DNA from: Pleodorina starrii
Taxonomy: Eukaryota; Chlorophyta; Chlorophyceae; Chlamydomonadales; Volvocaceae
Length of the DNA stretch: 64,000 nucleotides
Reading direction: 5' to 3'
Assembly: GCA_030267565.1 (NCBI GenBank)
Contig: BRXU01000081.1
Coordinates: 1-64,000 of the forward strand
In this document: in pieces, positions 18,052 to 26,648 of the stretch
How the letters are laid out: each line of letters begins with the position of its first letter
How positions within the stretch are numbered: the first letter of the stretch is position 1
The notes under the pieces: generated by a model
What the model was told of the DNA's origin: nothing
Database searches by the model: none
The model's input: the letters and a program-made list of their open reading frames with translations, nothing else
Position numbers and translations under genes: made by a program

Positions 18052-18639
18052 TCATCCGGTGCGCTTGGTCGACTCCCGCTGGATCGTGCGGTAGACCGTG
18101 GAACGGGCCACCCCGAACAACTCCGCCAGCTCCGCCTGGGTATGTTCGCCCTTCTCGTACAAGGACATCAAGTGCCGTCGCTGCAGGGTGGACAGTTTCG
18201 GCTGCCGTCCGCGCAGCCGGCCCTTGGCCCTGGCGATGGCCATACCCTCGCGGGTGCGCATTCGGATCAGGTCCGACTCGAACTCCGCCACCATGCTCAG
18301 CACGTTGAACAGCAGCCGTCCGACCGGGTCGGTGGGGTCGTACTTGCTTCCACCTAAGGACAGCGTCACCCCTCGGCCGGTGAGCTCATCGGCGATGTCG
18401 CGCGCGTCCGGCAGAGAACGGGCGAGTCGGTCGAGCTTGGTGACCACCAGGGTGTCCCCGGGCCAACAGGCGGCCATCGCCTCCCGCAATCCGGGACGGG
18501 ATCGGTGGGCCCCGGTGAGGCCGTGGTCGACGTAGATCCGTTCCTCGGTCACACCCAGGCGTAGCAGGGCTTCACGCTGGACGGTGAGGTCCTGCTCGAT
18601 GGTGGACACCCGGGCGTACCCAATCTTCTTCCCGCTCAC
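18052..18639 (-). CDS. serine recombinase (resolvase/invertase family), second copy
   Basis: A 195-residue enzyme from a GTG start. GKKIGYARVSTIEQDLTVQ holds the active-site Ser; VDHGLTGAHRSRPGLRE and DTLVVTKLDRLARSLPDA follow; the C-terminus has a helix-turn-helix (TQAELAELFGVARSTVYRTI). It is only distantly related to the enzyme at 17457-18047 (the C-terminal linker and TGRGVTLSLGG region differ), so the pair is not a recent duplication. The two genes converge with four bases between stops. Its own putative site lies just upstream at 18645-18664. Confidence 0.93.
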   Translation of the reverse strand: MSGKKIGYARVSTIEQDLTVQREALLRLGVTEERIYVDHGLTGAHRSRPGLREAMAACWPGDTLVVTKLDRLARSLPDARDIADELTGRGVTLSLGGSKYDPTDPVGRLLFNVLSMVAEFESDLIRMRTREGMAIARAKGRLRGRQPKLSTLQRRHLMSLYEKGEHTQAELAELFGVARSTVYRTIQRESTKRTG

Positions 18640-18644
18640 GCCCC

Positions 18645-18664
18645 GCGCGTTGCGTATAACGCGC
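18645..18664. promoter_or_regulatory. dyad upstream of resolvase, candidate crossover site
   Basis: GCGCGTTGCGTATAACGCGC: seven-base arms around a TA-rich centre, six bases before the resolvase start. Serine resolvases cut at a central dinucleotide within such a dyad, so this may be site I of its res. The spacer 18665-18791 shows nothing further. Confidence 0.4.
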
Positions 18665-18791
18665 CTCAGCGGGCACCCCTTTATGGGCGGGTCATACGGG
18701 CATCAACCGCACCCGGTTTCCTGCCCCGGGTCACGATGTAGGCCGGCAGCGGCAAGAGGTCCCTTCTGCGTGCCTGCGCCCATGAATACCC

Positions 18792-19103
18792 TCAGAGCGC
18801 GCCCTGATCATGGGTACCGGCAGGCAGCGGTGCCATGGTGGTGACAACCACGGGCTTTGCGGTCAGTCCGTCGATGAGGTCGTTCAGACGTGCGACCGCG
18901 GGCCCTTCGGCGTGCGCTGCGAGGTCGCTGTCAGAGGCCCATTTCTCGATCATCACGATCGACTCATCCGCGGCATCGTGAATCGCGTAGAGCAAGCATC
19001 CTGGTTCCTCGTGCACAGCGGGAATGGCTTGCTGCAAGGCTTCGATCAGCTGGTCGCGGGAGCCGGCGGCGGGGGTGAACACGGCGGTGACGACAACAGT
19101 CAT
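18792..19103 (-). CDS. antibiotic biosynthesis monooxygenase (ABM) domain protein
   Basis: A 103-residue ferredoxin-like-fold protein: TVVVTAVFTPAAGSRDQLIE, PAVHEEPGCLLYAIHDAADE with the typical EPGCL.Y motif, and ESIVMIEKWASDSDLAAHAE. Such proteins act as quinol monooxygenases or as small-molecule-binding helpers. The ATG at 19103 has GGAAGGA upstream; a longer frame starting at 19199 has no family support. It stands alone between the recombinases and the cassette-like region. Confidence 0.82.
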   Translation of the reverse strand: MTVVVTAVFTPAAGSRDQLIEALQQAIPAVHEEPGCLLYAIHDAADESIVMIEKWASDSDLAAHAEGPAVARLNDLIDGLTAKPVVVTTMAPLPAGTHDQGAL

Positions 19104-19357
19104 GAAGTTGTCCTTCCAGACGGTGATGTGGGGATAGCCGAGCGGGGTAGATCGACAAAGGTAGCTGATCGGAACAGGCTGTGCCCGATCATCACGCACA
19201 CACTGCTACCCATTGGCATTGCAGTGCACGTTCCTCTGAGATCATCCGCGATCCTTCCAGCCCATAAGTGGGGATCGAGCTGGCTTGCACCCGCGTGTGA
19301 GGATACGACTACTCCGCGGTGAGCGGCAGCAGGGCGAGCAGAACGGGAAGAGCACGG

Positions 19358-19741
19358 ATGTCGTCGAGTTGGTTAGTTCGTCTGGGAATCGGCGTGGTCG
19401 GTGTCTTGCTTATCGTGTTCACCCTCATCGACTCTCCAGAGGCCGGCTGGTCGCTCGTCCCCATTGCCTTCATCATCCTGGCTCTGGTGTTCGCGCTACC
19501 GGGGCGAAAGCTCACCTGGGGACCGAAATCGCCAAGGGTTCAACGGGTCATCTACACGGCGGTTTTCGTGGTGGGAGCGATTCTTGCCATGCTCCTCCCC
19601 GTAGTCATCCGGGGAGAGGGCATGTCCTGGTCCATCATCCCCGTCACGGCCATCGCTGCAGCGGTCATCGGAGCCATCAGCTGGTACACCTACCGACCCC
19701 AGGGGCAAGAGTCCGAGGACAGTGGGAGAGGGATCCGCTGA
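19358..19741 (+). CDS. small four-helix membrane protein, unknown function
   Basis: A 127-residue integral membrane protein with four predicted spans (around LGIGVVGVLLIVFTLI, SLVPIAFIILALVFAL, IYTAVFVVGAILAMLLP and IIPVTAIAAAVIGAISW) and a charged C-terminus. The ATG at 19358 has GGGAAG seven bases upstream. No family recognised. It is the first gene of a series of small membrane proteins, each separated by the recurring 18-base motif. Confidence 0.65.
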   Translation: MSSSWLVRLGIGVVGVLLIVFTLIDSPEAGWSLVPIAFIILALVFALPGRKLTWGPKSPRVQRVIYTAVFVVGAILAMLLPVVIRGEGMSWSIIPVTAIAAAVIGAISWYTYRPQGQESEDSGRGIR

Positions 19742-19819
19742 CGCTGGTATGGCCCAGCCTGTCCGAGCGGACGCGGGCCCGTACCGTACAACAACGCCTG
19801 AAGATTCATGGACCAACGG

Positions 19820-19837
19820 GTGCAGTTGGGGTTCCCT
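19820..19837 (+). repeat. cassette-boundary motif, copy 1 of 16
   Basis: GTGCAGTTGGGGTTCCCT, close to the consensus TTGCRGTWGRGGTTCCCT. It lies 78 bases after the stop of the preceding membrane gene. Confidence 0.75.
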
Positions 19838-19988
19838 GGCAGTGCTTCATTACGTCGGTGAGGTGTCCTGCCATCGAGGGAGCATGCGCCTTCGGATGGA
19901 GGGGCCCTTCTCGCATAAGAGGGGACCGATACATGAGGGGTGGCATGTAAAGATGCGTTAACCACGTCACCGAGCCGCAGGGGTCCTC

Positions 19989-20219
19989 ATGTCCAGACGT
20001 ACCGAAACCAAGCTCCTCCTCGTGCTGTTTGGGATCGGAGTCCTCATGCTGGTAGGCCGTGTCATCTCCTGGTCTCCAGACGACGCACAAGACGACAGCA
20101 TCATCGTCGGTCTCTACGTGCTGGGGGTCGTGGGCATGGGGATCTGGTTAATCGTCCGTGCACGGCGAGGGCGGCATGAAGGTGAGAAGCCCCATAATCC
20201 AAAAACTGAAACCCGCTGA
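19989..20219 (+). CDS. small two-helix membrane protein, unknown function
   Basis: A 76-residue protein with two predicted spans (LLLVLFGIGVLMLVGRVI and IIVGLYVLGVVGMGIWLIV) separated by an acidic loop, and a basic C-terminal tail. The ATG at 19989 follows a GTCCTC stretch with no strong ribosome site. It is the only gene between motif copies 1 and 2, which makes a one-gene unit. Function unknown. Confidence 0.6.
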   Translation: MSRRTETKLLLVLFGIGVLMLVGRVISWSPDDAQDDSIIVGLYVLGVVGMGIWLIVRARRGRHEGEKPHNPKTETR

Positions 20220-20599
20220 TACTCGAGCTGTCGAATCGCGCTTAGCTACTTGTCCCAAGGGCAGCGGACTAGCTTAAGGCAACTGAGTCTATTTTTAGCT
20301 TCGTCCGCAGGGAGTATTCTCTTCCGCTCCTTGCATCGTAATGTCAAGGCGATGCTGTTGTGGAGTCCGTCGAGGATTGCTTAAGCCTCAGCTGACTAGT
20401 TGATTAGACGGCGCAGTAGGGGTTCCCTAGTAGTGGCTTGTCAGGTCCCGCCCATGTTCTGACACCAAGAGTAGGCACTGGACCTAACGAGGGCTCTTCT
20501 CTCCGGGGAGGGGCGTGGTGAGACATGCAGTATGCGCCTCCGGCCCCTGCGAGGCTGCGGCTCGTACAGTGAAAGCATCTACGGAAAGGCCGGTGCTTG
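20220..20599. other. intergenic with motif copy 2
   Basis: A 380-base spacer that is AT-richer than the neighbours. Apart from the 18-base motif at 20411-20428 no gene or repeat was recognised. Confidence 0.4.
20411..20428 (+). repeat. cassette-boundary motif, copy 2 of 16
   Basis: GCGCAGTAGGGGTTCCCT. It sits 191 bases after the preceding stop and 171 bases before the next gene. Confidence 0.75.
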
Positions 20600-21019
20600 G
20601 TGCGACGAGTGATGCGTGTGCACCCGGTCAGCGTGTATCTCGTGATCCAAATCCTGACCCTCGTCGTCTCGGGCCTTCTCGTCGCAGCGCTGACCGCAGG
20701 AGAAGTGCCATGGCGGCACTGGTTGGGCATGTGGGCAATGCTGGCCGTCGTTGGCGGGGTCTGGACCCAACTCGTCTGGGGTCCCTGTTGGGCGGCAAGT
20801 GCCGACTACGAACTGCCCACCACCGTGCGTATCGCGCTGATGACCCTGGCAGGCGGGGCCCTGTTCGTGCCGTTCTGGTTCCTGGACCTCGTCCACGATG
20901 GTGGATGGTTGTTCATCGGGGCGTTGCTCGTCCCGTACGGGGGCTTCTGCGGCGCGCTGGGCGGCGCTGCCTTAGCCCTACGAGAGCGCAGTTCCTCCTC
21001 CCTGGTATCCCGCACATAG
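20600..21019 (+). CDS. four-helix membrane protein, unknown function
   Basis: A 139-residue polytopic protein with four predicted spans (VYLVIQILTLVVSGLLVAAL, MWAMLAVVGGVWTQLVW, ALMTLAGGALFVPFWFLDLV, LFIGALLVPYGGFCGALGG). The start is uncertain: GTG at 20600 has GGAAAGG upstream, while ATG at 20612 would remove four residues. No family recognised. The single gene between motif copies 2 and 3. Confidence 0.6.
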   Translation: MRRVMRVHPVSVYLVIQILTLVVSGLLVAALTAGEVPWRHWLGMWAMLAVVGGVWTQLVWGPCWAASADYELPTTVRIALMTLAGGALFVPFWFLDLVHDGGWLFIGALLVPYGGFCGALGGAALALRERSSSSLVSRT

Positions 21020-21071
21020 CGATCAGAGGGGCGGGGCAGAGCCGCCGGTTGAGCGGTCACTGTGCCGTGCG

Positions 21072-21089
21072 CTTCAGTTGAGGTTGCGT
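21072..21089 (+). repeat. cassette-boundary motif, copy 3 of 16 (diverged)
   Basis: CTTCAGTTGAGGTTGCGT. The CAGTTGAGGTT core is kept but the 3' CCC is changed. It lies 52 bases after the preceding stop. Confidence 0.6.
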
Positions 21090-21217
21090 TGAGACTTCCG
21101 TCTGCGCTGGGGGAAGTCGAGCAACGCCTGGGTGGCGGGGTTCTGGTTGGTGGGGACCATAAGCTGAGCTCCAGACCGATCTCTCCCCACATCCAGACGC
21201 TTGAGAACGGATGACCC

Positions 21218-21544
21218 ATGAAGACCACACGCCTTCCCGTACTGTCTCTCGGCGCTGTCCTGGCCCTGGCAGCACCTGCTGCCGCCTCGGCTACCCCCGC
21301 ACTGGCCCCCACGAGCTCTGTCGGCACATCTACTACGGCCAAGGCGGCCGATCAGCAGGCCCGGGACAGGCTCAACGAGCTGGCCACCACCCAAACTCAG
21401 GCCCAGATCCAGGGGGTCCTCGACTCGGGCCAGTCGGCCGAGGTGCTCTACGACGTGGAGACCGGGACGTACCTGGCGGCCTACATCACCGGTCCGGCCG
21501 TTCCGGAGTTGTCCTTGGATCCGTTCACCGCTCCTGCTGAGTGA
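21218..21544 (+). CDS. small secreted protein, unknown function
   Basis: A 108-residue protein with a classical signal peptide (MKTTRLPVLSLGAVLALAA, cleavage probably after AAASA near residue 25). The mature part is polar and helical (QARDRLNELATTQTQAQIQ) with a short beta segment (EVLYDVETGTYLAAYI). The ATG at 21218 follows GAACGGATG. No cysteine, anchor or catalytic motif is seen. The only gene between motif copies 3 and 4. Confidence 0.62.
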   Translation: MKTTRLPVLSLGAVLALAAPAAASATPALAPTSSVGTSTTAKAADQQARDRLNELATTQTQAQIQGVLDSGQSAEVLYDVETGTYLAAYITGPAVPELSLDPFTAPAE

Positions 21545-21600
21545 AGCAGTAAGGTTCCCTCCGCTGGGCGCAGTCGGAGGGTATGGCGAGACTCCGGGGT

Positions 21601-21682
21601 CTACTTCCTGCCCTTCTCTCGCCCTCTCAGACGAGACCCGTGAGTACTCCTTACCGACAGGTCGGCCATACTGTGGGGCGAC
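21601..21682 (+). repeat. 82-base dispersed repeat, copy A
   Basis: About 91 percent identical (7 differences in 82) to copy B at 32178-32259, same orientation. It contains GAGTACTC and the perfect dyad CCGACAGGTCGG (21654-21665), which resembles TetR-family operators, followed by a CATACT -10-like hexamer. Motif copy 4 lies 43 bases downstream. The rest of 21545-21912 shows no gene. Confidence 0.75.
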
Positions 21683-21725
21683 TCTATCGGAGACCTCCAT
21701 GGGCGCGGATCCCATGAAAGCGATG

Positions 21726-21743
21726 TTGCAGTAGGAGTTCCCC
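21726..21743 (+). repeat. cassette-boundary motif, copy 4 of 16
   Basis: TTGCAGTAGGAGTTCCCC. It follows the 82-base repeat copy A and precedes a leftward membrane gene. Confidence 0.75.
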
Positions 21744-21912
21744 TGTAGGAGCGAGAGCCGGGGGCGCCCGCGCGCGGACCGTCCCCTGGACAGGGACGCG
21801 GGAGTGAAGGGCTGCCCGCTGTTGGTCACCTGGCTCTGCTCACCACGAGTGCCTCCCGCACCTGGTCTTGGGCTACCGGCTGTGCGCGCCAAGGAACAAT
21901 GCTGGCCTCGGG

Positions 21913-22320
21913 TCATGGATGCAAAGGTGGGGCTTCCTTGGTCGGTTTCGAACGGGGCCAGTGGTCGCGGACGAATTTTGCGCCTGCGAGGGCGAGGAGG
22001 GGGCCGCTGACCAGGAAGGCTGACCCGGCGAGGAATGCTCCCTCGAGGATTCGGAACGCTCCAGTGGCGACGATGCTGAGCACGCCGATGCCCAGGAACA
22101 CTGCCATGACGACAAGGGCTGCCTTTTCTGGCCCTTGGGTGGCTTCGGTCGCTTGATTCCGCGTGAGCATACGTTGACCGATGAGCAAGAGCACCACCGC
22201 TCCTGCGGCCGTGAGAGCGCCGGCGATGGGGTTGCCGAGCTGAAACAGGGCGCCGGTGCCGATGATGCAGAGGACGATCAATCCCATGAGGGCATAGCCG
22301 GTGACCTTCTGCCTGTGCAT
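21913..22320 (-). CDS. four-helix membrane protein, unknown function
   Basis: A 135-residue protein with four predicted spans (GYALMGLIVLCIIGTGALF, AGALTAAGAVVLLLIGQRML, ALVVMAVFLGIGVLSIVATG, AFLAGSAFLVSGPLLALAG) and a short basic tail. The ATG at 22320 is chosen because the upstream extension of the frame has no family-like features. It is transcribed against the motif orientation. The only gene between motif copies 4 and 5. Confidence 0.6.
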   Translation of the reverse strand: MHRQKVTGYALMGLIVLCIIGTGALFQLGNPIAGALTAAGAVVLLLIGQRMLTRNQATEATQGPEKAALVVMAVFLGIGVLSIVATGAFRILEGAFLAGSAFLVSGPLLALAGAKFVRDHWPRSKPTKEAPPLHP

Positions 22321-22440
22321 GCCCCAGTCCCCCGATATCCACCCTGACTCAGTCCTCAGCCAACCACGCCTGTTTGCGAAACGGAACGTCAAAGATGCGG
22401 GCTCTTCCGTCGCTCAACCCGGGCGACGCGTCCCGCTGAG

Positions 22441-22458
22441 GTGCAGTCGAGGTTCCCT
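22441..22458 (+). repeat. cassette-boundary motif, copy 5 of 16
   Basis: GTGCAGTCGAGGTTCCCT. The stop codon of the leftward gene at 22469 is only ten bases away. Confidence 0.75.
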
Positions 22459-22468
22459 AGGGGTCTGG

Positions 22469-22804
22469 TCACCTCACGAAGAGGAGATACTGCCCCGGCA
22501 CGGCAAGGAGCAGGACGGCTCCGATCAGGAAGCACCACGAGGACCGCCTCATCAGCGCCTCCATTTCCTGTGGAGTCGTGGAATCGCCGGGGAAGGTGAG
22601 GAAAAGAAAGCGTTCGGCGGATCGTCGAGCTTTTGGCCCTGTACGGCGCAAGCTGACGAACATGACCATGTACACGAGAGCCCAGACTGGGGAAAGCAGG
22701 GCGACCTCATCCGCGTCCTCGAAGTTCGGCAGGATGACCAAGATAAGGAGCGGAAACAGCGTGAGCCCGGTGCATGCGGTGATCCACCGTGTGGTCGCTC
22801 TCAC
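22469..22804 (-). CDS. three-helix membrane protein, unknown function
   Basis: A 111-residue protein from a GTG start with three predicted spans (ACTGLTLFPLLILVILP, LLSPVWALVYMVMFVSL, CFLIGAVLLLAVPGQYLLF) and a basic cytosolic loop. No family recognised. Its 3' end abuts motif copy 5, and it is followed upstream (rightward) by another small membrane gene. Confidence 0.58.
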   Translation of the reverse strand: MRATTRWITACTGLTLFPLLILVILPNFEDADEVALLSPVWALVYMVMFVSLRRTGPKARRSAERFLFLTFPGDSTTPQEMEALMRRSSWCFLIGAVLLLAVPGQYLLFVR

Positions 22805-22906
22805 TGATGGCCTGCAGTCAATTTGGCCCTGCTTCCCATTGCTGTACGTATCAAGGCGTAGACCCTCAAGCGTGATCTAAGGCCTGGACTATAGCTCCTG
22901 CTCGTC

Positions 22907-23092
22907 CTACCGATTTATCCGAGGATTCTGGTTCTTACGGGTCTGGCGGACCCCTACCCAAACGCTGAGCAAAACACAGACCATGCCCACGCTGGTGAAC
23001 CACGATCCCAGGTGCCCTTGGAAGGCCAGGATCAATGACACGACGAGAACCGCGCTTGCGAGCCCCACAAGGACCCATCGCCCTGTTGTCAT
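22907..23092 (-). CDS. tiny two-helix membrane protein
   Basis: A 61-residue protein: two spans (WVLVGLASAVLVVSLILAF and SVGMVCVLLSVWVGV) and a basic tail RQTRKNQNPR. ATG at 23092. Unknown function, but the hydrophobic pattern and high GC third positions support coding. Confidence 0.5.
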   Translation of the reverse strand: MTTGRWVLVGLASAVLVVSLILAFQGHLGSWFTSVGMVCVLLSVWVGVRQTRKNQNPRINR

Positions 23093-23450
23093 CTGCCCTC
23101 CAATTGCTCGGTCTGCCTAGCTTCAGATCCTTGCACGGGCGGGTCATGGGAGTCTGTCGGCACTTGTGAAACAGACTCCCTGCGCCGGACATGCAGTCCA
23201 GCCGGCGCCTCCAATGCCGTTTAACGTGGGCGACCATGGGCCTCTGGGCGATCGGCCTATTGAAGTACTCCTTGTGGCGGCGTCTGGTACCGCGAAGCAC
23301 TCCGTAGACGGGGAAAGCGACCGACCCGCCCAAAGCAGATGAGGGACCTCCGACCAGCTGCGGTTGGGGTTCGACTTCGGGCGGAGCCTGATGAGGGTCC
23401 CCTTTTGTGCGCCGAGACCGCCACCCACATCAGGCGGTAACGTCGCGAAC

Positions 23451-23999
23451 GTGGACGAGGACGCTGGCGCCGTGGGCCGTGACATTCGACCCGCCGACGG
23501 ACTCTCGATCCCCACGGTTGGTCAGCTCATCAGGCGCGCCCTACCGGCAAGTGCAGTGGCGGTGATCAGCTTTCCGGCGCTGGCGTGGTTCCTGCCCGAT
23601 GCTGCGCCGGAGCTGCTGTGGTTCCTGGCCACCTTGGCCGTCTTCGGGTTGCTGATGCTCGTCCACCACTTCGCTCAGGCCCCACGTCCTCGTTTCAACA
23701 AGAAGGTCAGCAAGGTGCGATGGCAGGGGGCACTGTCCTCAGCGCCGAAGTTCAGGATCGTGCCGTCGGATCCCGACGTCCGGGCCGCTGCGGGCCTGGC
23801 TGCCTGCGCCATCATCGAGGGGCTTGTGGTGATGGTGGCAGTCCTGCTGGGCATGCTCCTCGGTGAGCTCGTCCGGCCGGAGTTTCCGTGGGTGTTGGCC
23901 TCCTGTGGGGCGTTGGGGGTCGCGATCGGTTCCGCCTTCCGGATCCGGCGCGCTTGGTGCTATCTGAACGTGCTGCACGCTGGGTCACGCTCCGCTTGA
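23451..23999 (+). CDS. four-helix membrane protein, unknown function
   Basis: A protein of about 182 residues with two pairs of spans (AVAVISFPALAWFLPDA, LLWFLATLAVFGLLMLVHHF; AACAIIEGLVVMVAVLLGML, WVLASCGALGVAIGSAF) around a 50-residue basic loop. The start is uncertain: GTG at 23451 is chosen, with possible earlier starts at 23364 or 23391. Motif copy 6 begins 17 bases after its stop, the tightest 3' spacing in the series. Confidence 0.58.
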   Translation: MDEDAGAVGRDIRPADGLSIPTVGQLIRRALPASAVAVISFPALAWFLPDAAPELLWFLATLAVFGLLMLVHHFAQAPRPRFNKKVSKVRWQGALSSAPKFRIVPSDPDVRAAAGLAACAIIEGLVVMVAVLLGMLLGELVRPEFPWVLASCGALGVAIGSAFRIRRAWCYLNVLHAGSRSA

Positions 24000-24016
24000 C
24001 CACTGGACCTGCCATG

Positions 24017-24034
24017 TCGCAGTTGAGGTTCCCT
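24017..24034 (+). repeat. cassette-boundary motif, copy 6 of 16
   Basis: TCGCAGTTGAGGTTCCCT, 17 bases after the stop of the preceding rightward gene and 53 bases before the stop of the next leftward gene. Confidence 0.75.
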
Positions 24035-24087
24035 GGGGCTGCCCTTTGCCTAGGGTCTGTCCTGTGAATCATGGCGCACGGTACGGA

Positions 24088-24285
24088 CTACCCTCGAGGG
24101 CTTCGCTTGTGTTGCTGGCGACGGAACAGCACGTAGAACACGGCCAACGCCCCCACGAAGGTAATCGCGAAGATTACTGGCCCGCCATCGCCGGTGCGGA
24201 TCCACCAGGCAAGGGCTCCGAGAACCAAGAGGGCCACCAATCCAAGCTGCACTTTGGTTTGCGTACTGCTGCGGTGTGGCGCCAT
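24088..24285 (-). CDS. tiny two-helix membrane protein
   Basis: A 65-residue protein (MAPHRSSTQTKVQLGLVAL start) with two spans (LGLVALLVLGALAWWI and VIFAITFVGALAVFYVLF) and a basic end RRQQHKRSPRG. The ATG at 24285 is preferred; a longer frame to 24390 lacks support. Function unknown. Confidence 0.5.
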   Translation of the reverse strand: MAPHRSSTQTKVQLGLVALLVLGALAWWIRTGDGGPVIFAITFVGALAVFYVLFRRQQHKRSPRG

Positions 24286-24557
24286 CAGGCCTCCGTTGCC
24301 AGTCGTTTGCTCAATGGCATCGTCGCACGCCCCACCGTGCATCTCGATCCCCATATGTGGCCTCATCGTCATTTCCCCACGACCGACCATCCCATCGGCC
24401 TACCAAACCGGCTCACGGATTCGCAGGACAGGCCCGGTGGTGAGGAGGAACGAGGCCCGGTGAATTCTTGGCTTTGCCATGTTGCACGAGGGGTTCTGAA
24501 GCGACACCAGAGGTTCTGTGCGCTGTGGCGCCGCGCACGCGTGGTCGACTGGGGGAC

Positions 24558-25091
24558 ATGTTGGATCCGCCTGACCCAATTGCTGGGGTGTGGCCTCGGC
24601 GCACCGGCCGATGCCTACTGCGCCCCGTACAGGCCGCCGACCTGAACGCGATGCTCGTCTACCGGGGTGACCCGCACGTCACCGAGCACCTGGGCCACGC
24701 CCCGCTGTCACGCGATGAGGTGCAGGAGCGTATTCAGTCTCGATTGTCCGGGCAGGATCCGGTGCCGGGGTGGTTCGTGCGCGGGGTGGCGGTCCTCCTG
24801 GAGGGCCGGATGATCGGGGATGCGACGCTGCGTCTCCAGCCGGGACCCAAAGGGCAGTCCTGGCAGTTGTGGATCGGGTACGCATTGCGACCGGAGGTGT
24901 GGGGGCGCGGTCTGGCGACCGAAGTAGTCACGGAGCTCGTGGGCATCGGAGAGGAGCTGGGTCTGTCGGTCTGGGCGGAGACGTTCGCGGAGAACATCGC
25001 GTCGCGGCGGGTCCTCGAGAAAGCAGGGCTGGAACTCGTGGAGGAGGTCCTGGCCGAGGGCCGGCTGTGCCGGGTCTTCCGAAAGCGCTGA
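24558..25091 (+). CDS. GNAT-family N-acetyltransferase (RimJ/RimL type)
   Basis: A 177-residue acetyltransferase: RTGRCLLRPVQAADLNAMLV at the start, the acetyl-CoA loop LRPEVWGRGLATEVVTEL (R/Q-x-x-G-x-A type) near residues 105-122, and the late motif NIASRRVLEKAGLELVEEV. These features fit the RimJ/RimL subgroup, which acetylates amines on proteins or small molecules. GGGGGACATG supplies the ribosome site before the ATG at 24558. A second, different GNAT gene follows 111 bases later in the same motif-bounded unit. Confidence 0.85.
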   Translation: MLDPPDPIAGVWPRRTGRCLLRPVQAADLNAMLVYRGDPHVTEHLGHAPLSRDEVQERIQSRLSGQDPVPGWFVRGVAVLLEGRMIGDATLRLQPGPKGQSWQLWIGYALRPEVWGRGLATEVVTELVGIGEELGLSVWAETFAENIASRRVLEKAGLELVEEVLAEGRLCRVFRKR

Positions 25092-25202
25092 CGTTCTTGT
25101 CCTGTGGTGAGGCAGCTTGGTCCCGGTATGCCTCCGGTCTCGAACAGGTAGCCTCAAGAGCCGTAGCACCGACCCATGCCGCGGTTTACCTAGCATGAGG
25201 GC

Positions 25203-25799
25203 ATGGACTTCCTCGCGATCCCCACGCTCACCGGCACTGTGGCCACGCTCGAGCCGCTGGCACCGGAGCACGCCGGGGAACTGGCCGAGGCGGTCGCGGA
25301 GGAGAACCTCTACCAACTCTGGTACACCCGCCTGCCTGCCCCGGAAGCGATGGGCGCGGAGATCACGAAACGGCTGGCCGGCCACGCGGCCGGCCACATC
25401 GTGCCGTGGACCATCCGGGCCGGCGACGGCCGAGCGGTAGGGATGACAACCTTCCTCAACATCCGTGCCGAGCACCGGCGTCTGGAGATCGGCTCCACCT
25501 GGATCGCTCCCAGTGCCCAGGGCACCGGGCTGAACACCGAGGTGAAACTGCTCCAACTCACCCACGCCTTCGAGACCCTGGACTGTATCGCCGTGGAGTT
25601 CCGCACGCACTGGCACAACCACCGCTCCAGGGCCGCGATAGCGGCCCTGGGCGCGAAGCAGGACGGGGTGCTGCGCAATCACGACCTGTGGCGTGACGGG
25701 ACCATGCGCGATGTCGTGGTGTTCTCCATCATCAACAGCGAGTGGCCCACCGTGCGGCTATCCCTGACCGAGAAGCTACGCACCCGCACTGCGGCATGA
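25203..25799 (+). CDS. GNAT-family N-acetyltransferase (RimJ/RimL type), second
   Basis: A 198-residue acetyltransferase: GTVATLEPLAPEHAGELAEA, RRLEIGSTWIAPSAQGTGLN with the pyrophosphate-binding AQGTGLN, AFETLDCIAVEFRTHWHN, and the conserved NHRSRAAIAALGAKQDGVLR. This pattern is common in RimJ/RimL-like enzymes of unknown substrate. ATG at 25203. It probably shares a transcript with the GNAT gene before it; the two are not close in sequence. Confidence 0.87.
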   Translation: MDFLAIPTLTGTVATLEPLAPEHAGELAEAVAEENLYQLWYTRLPAPEAMGAEITKRLAGHAAGHIVPWTIRAGDGRAVGMTTFLNIRAEHRRLEIGSTWIAPSAQGTGLNTEVKLLQLTHAFETLDCIAVEFRTHWHNHRSRAAIAALGAKQDGVLRNHDLWRDGTMRDVVVFSIINSEWPTVRLSLTEKLRTRTAA

Positions 25800-25872
25800 G
25801 GACGCCCCCAGATGTAGAGGCCGCACGCGCCAGGAGCCACTGAAATATCAGTCCCCGGCAGGTGCCGCGACG

Positions 25873-25890
25873 TTGCAGTAAACGTTGGTG
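25873..25890 (+). repeat. cassette-boundary motif, copy 7 of 16 (diverged)
   Basis: TTGCAGTAAACGTTGGTG: the TTGCAGT half is perfect, the right half is degenerate. It is 73 bases after a rightward stop and nine bases before a leftward stop. Confidence 0.55.
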
Positions 25891-25899
25891 GAGGAACTG

Positions 25900-26457
25900 C
25901 TATGACACCCGGTCGTCCCAGGAGGCCCGTCGTTCGATCGCTCCCAGCAGTGTTCGGATGTCCCTAGCGCCTTGCCCGTAGTCGATCACCGTGAGGCTGA
26001 GCTTCGGTTCGGCTCGTGCGGTGATCAGGGTCCGGCCCGGTGTGATCGAGCGGTACTCCAGGATGATGCGCATCCCCCAGGTCTTGAAGTTGCTCGGGCT
26101 GTCGAATTCTGCGCCGGCCGGGGACAGTTTCTTTCGCTGCGGCCGCCGGATCGTGTGGGAAGCGTCATCGACCACACGCACTACCCGTTCCACTGGCAGG
26201 TCCAGGGTCAGGGAGGCTTCGCTGTGTGCGCCTTGGGTGGTGAGGCCGTAGGCGCCATCCCGGGCGCGTGTCGTTCGGCGTGAGAGGAGGATGGCGAGGA
26301 GCAGGATCACCACCGGGATGGCCGCCAGCATCGCGACGACCTCCCAGGGGTACCCGGCCCAGACGCATATGCCTACTAGGACGAAAACGCCTGGTGTTTC
26401 CAGCAGTAGTAGCGCCTTCCAGGGGACGACTGGTCTTGGCTTCGTCTGCTCGGTCAT
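25900..26457 (-). CDS. membrane-anchored protein with cytosolic domain, unknown
   Basis: A 185-residue protein. Two spans near the N-terminus (LLLETPGVFVLVGICVWAG and VVAMLAAIPVVILLLAILL) are followed by a soluble domain of about 115 residues (ASLTLDLPVERVVRVVDDA, then RIILEYRSITPGRTLITAR). The soluble part alternates strands and helices but matches no family I recognise. The only gene between motif copies 7 and 8, read against the motif. Confidence 0.62.
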   Translation of the reverse strand: MTEQTKPRPVVPWKALLLLETPGVFVLVGICVWAGYPWEVVAMLAAIPVVILLLAILLSRRTTRARDGAYGLTTQGAHSEASLTLDLPVERVVRVVDDASHTIRRPQRKKLSPAGAEFDSPSNFKTWGMRIILEYRSITPGRTLITARAEPKLSLTVIDYGQGARDIRTLLGAIERRASWDDRVS

Positions 26458-26630
26458 CGTCCTGCCTTCGTCATGTGTGCTTCCACGCTACCCAGACGTG
26501 TGCGTATGGGAACGATCGGCGGGCGGGCGGGAGTGTAGCCATTTCGGGGGTGGAGGCAGGGGCGGTAGCGGGACATCGCGTCGACTTGGCCTGCAGCGAC
26601 AAAGCAGCTCGCTTCAACCAGACTTTTATG

Positions 26631-26648
26631 TCGCGGTTGGGGTTCCTA
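26631..26648 (+). repeat. cassette-boundary motif, copy 8 of 16
   Basis: TCGCGGTTGGGGTTCCTA, in a 400-base spacer (26458-26864) where nothing else was recognised. Confidence 0.7.
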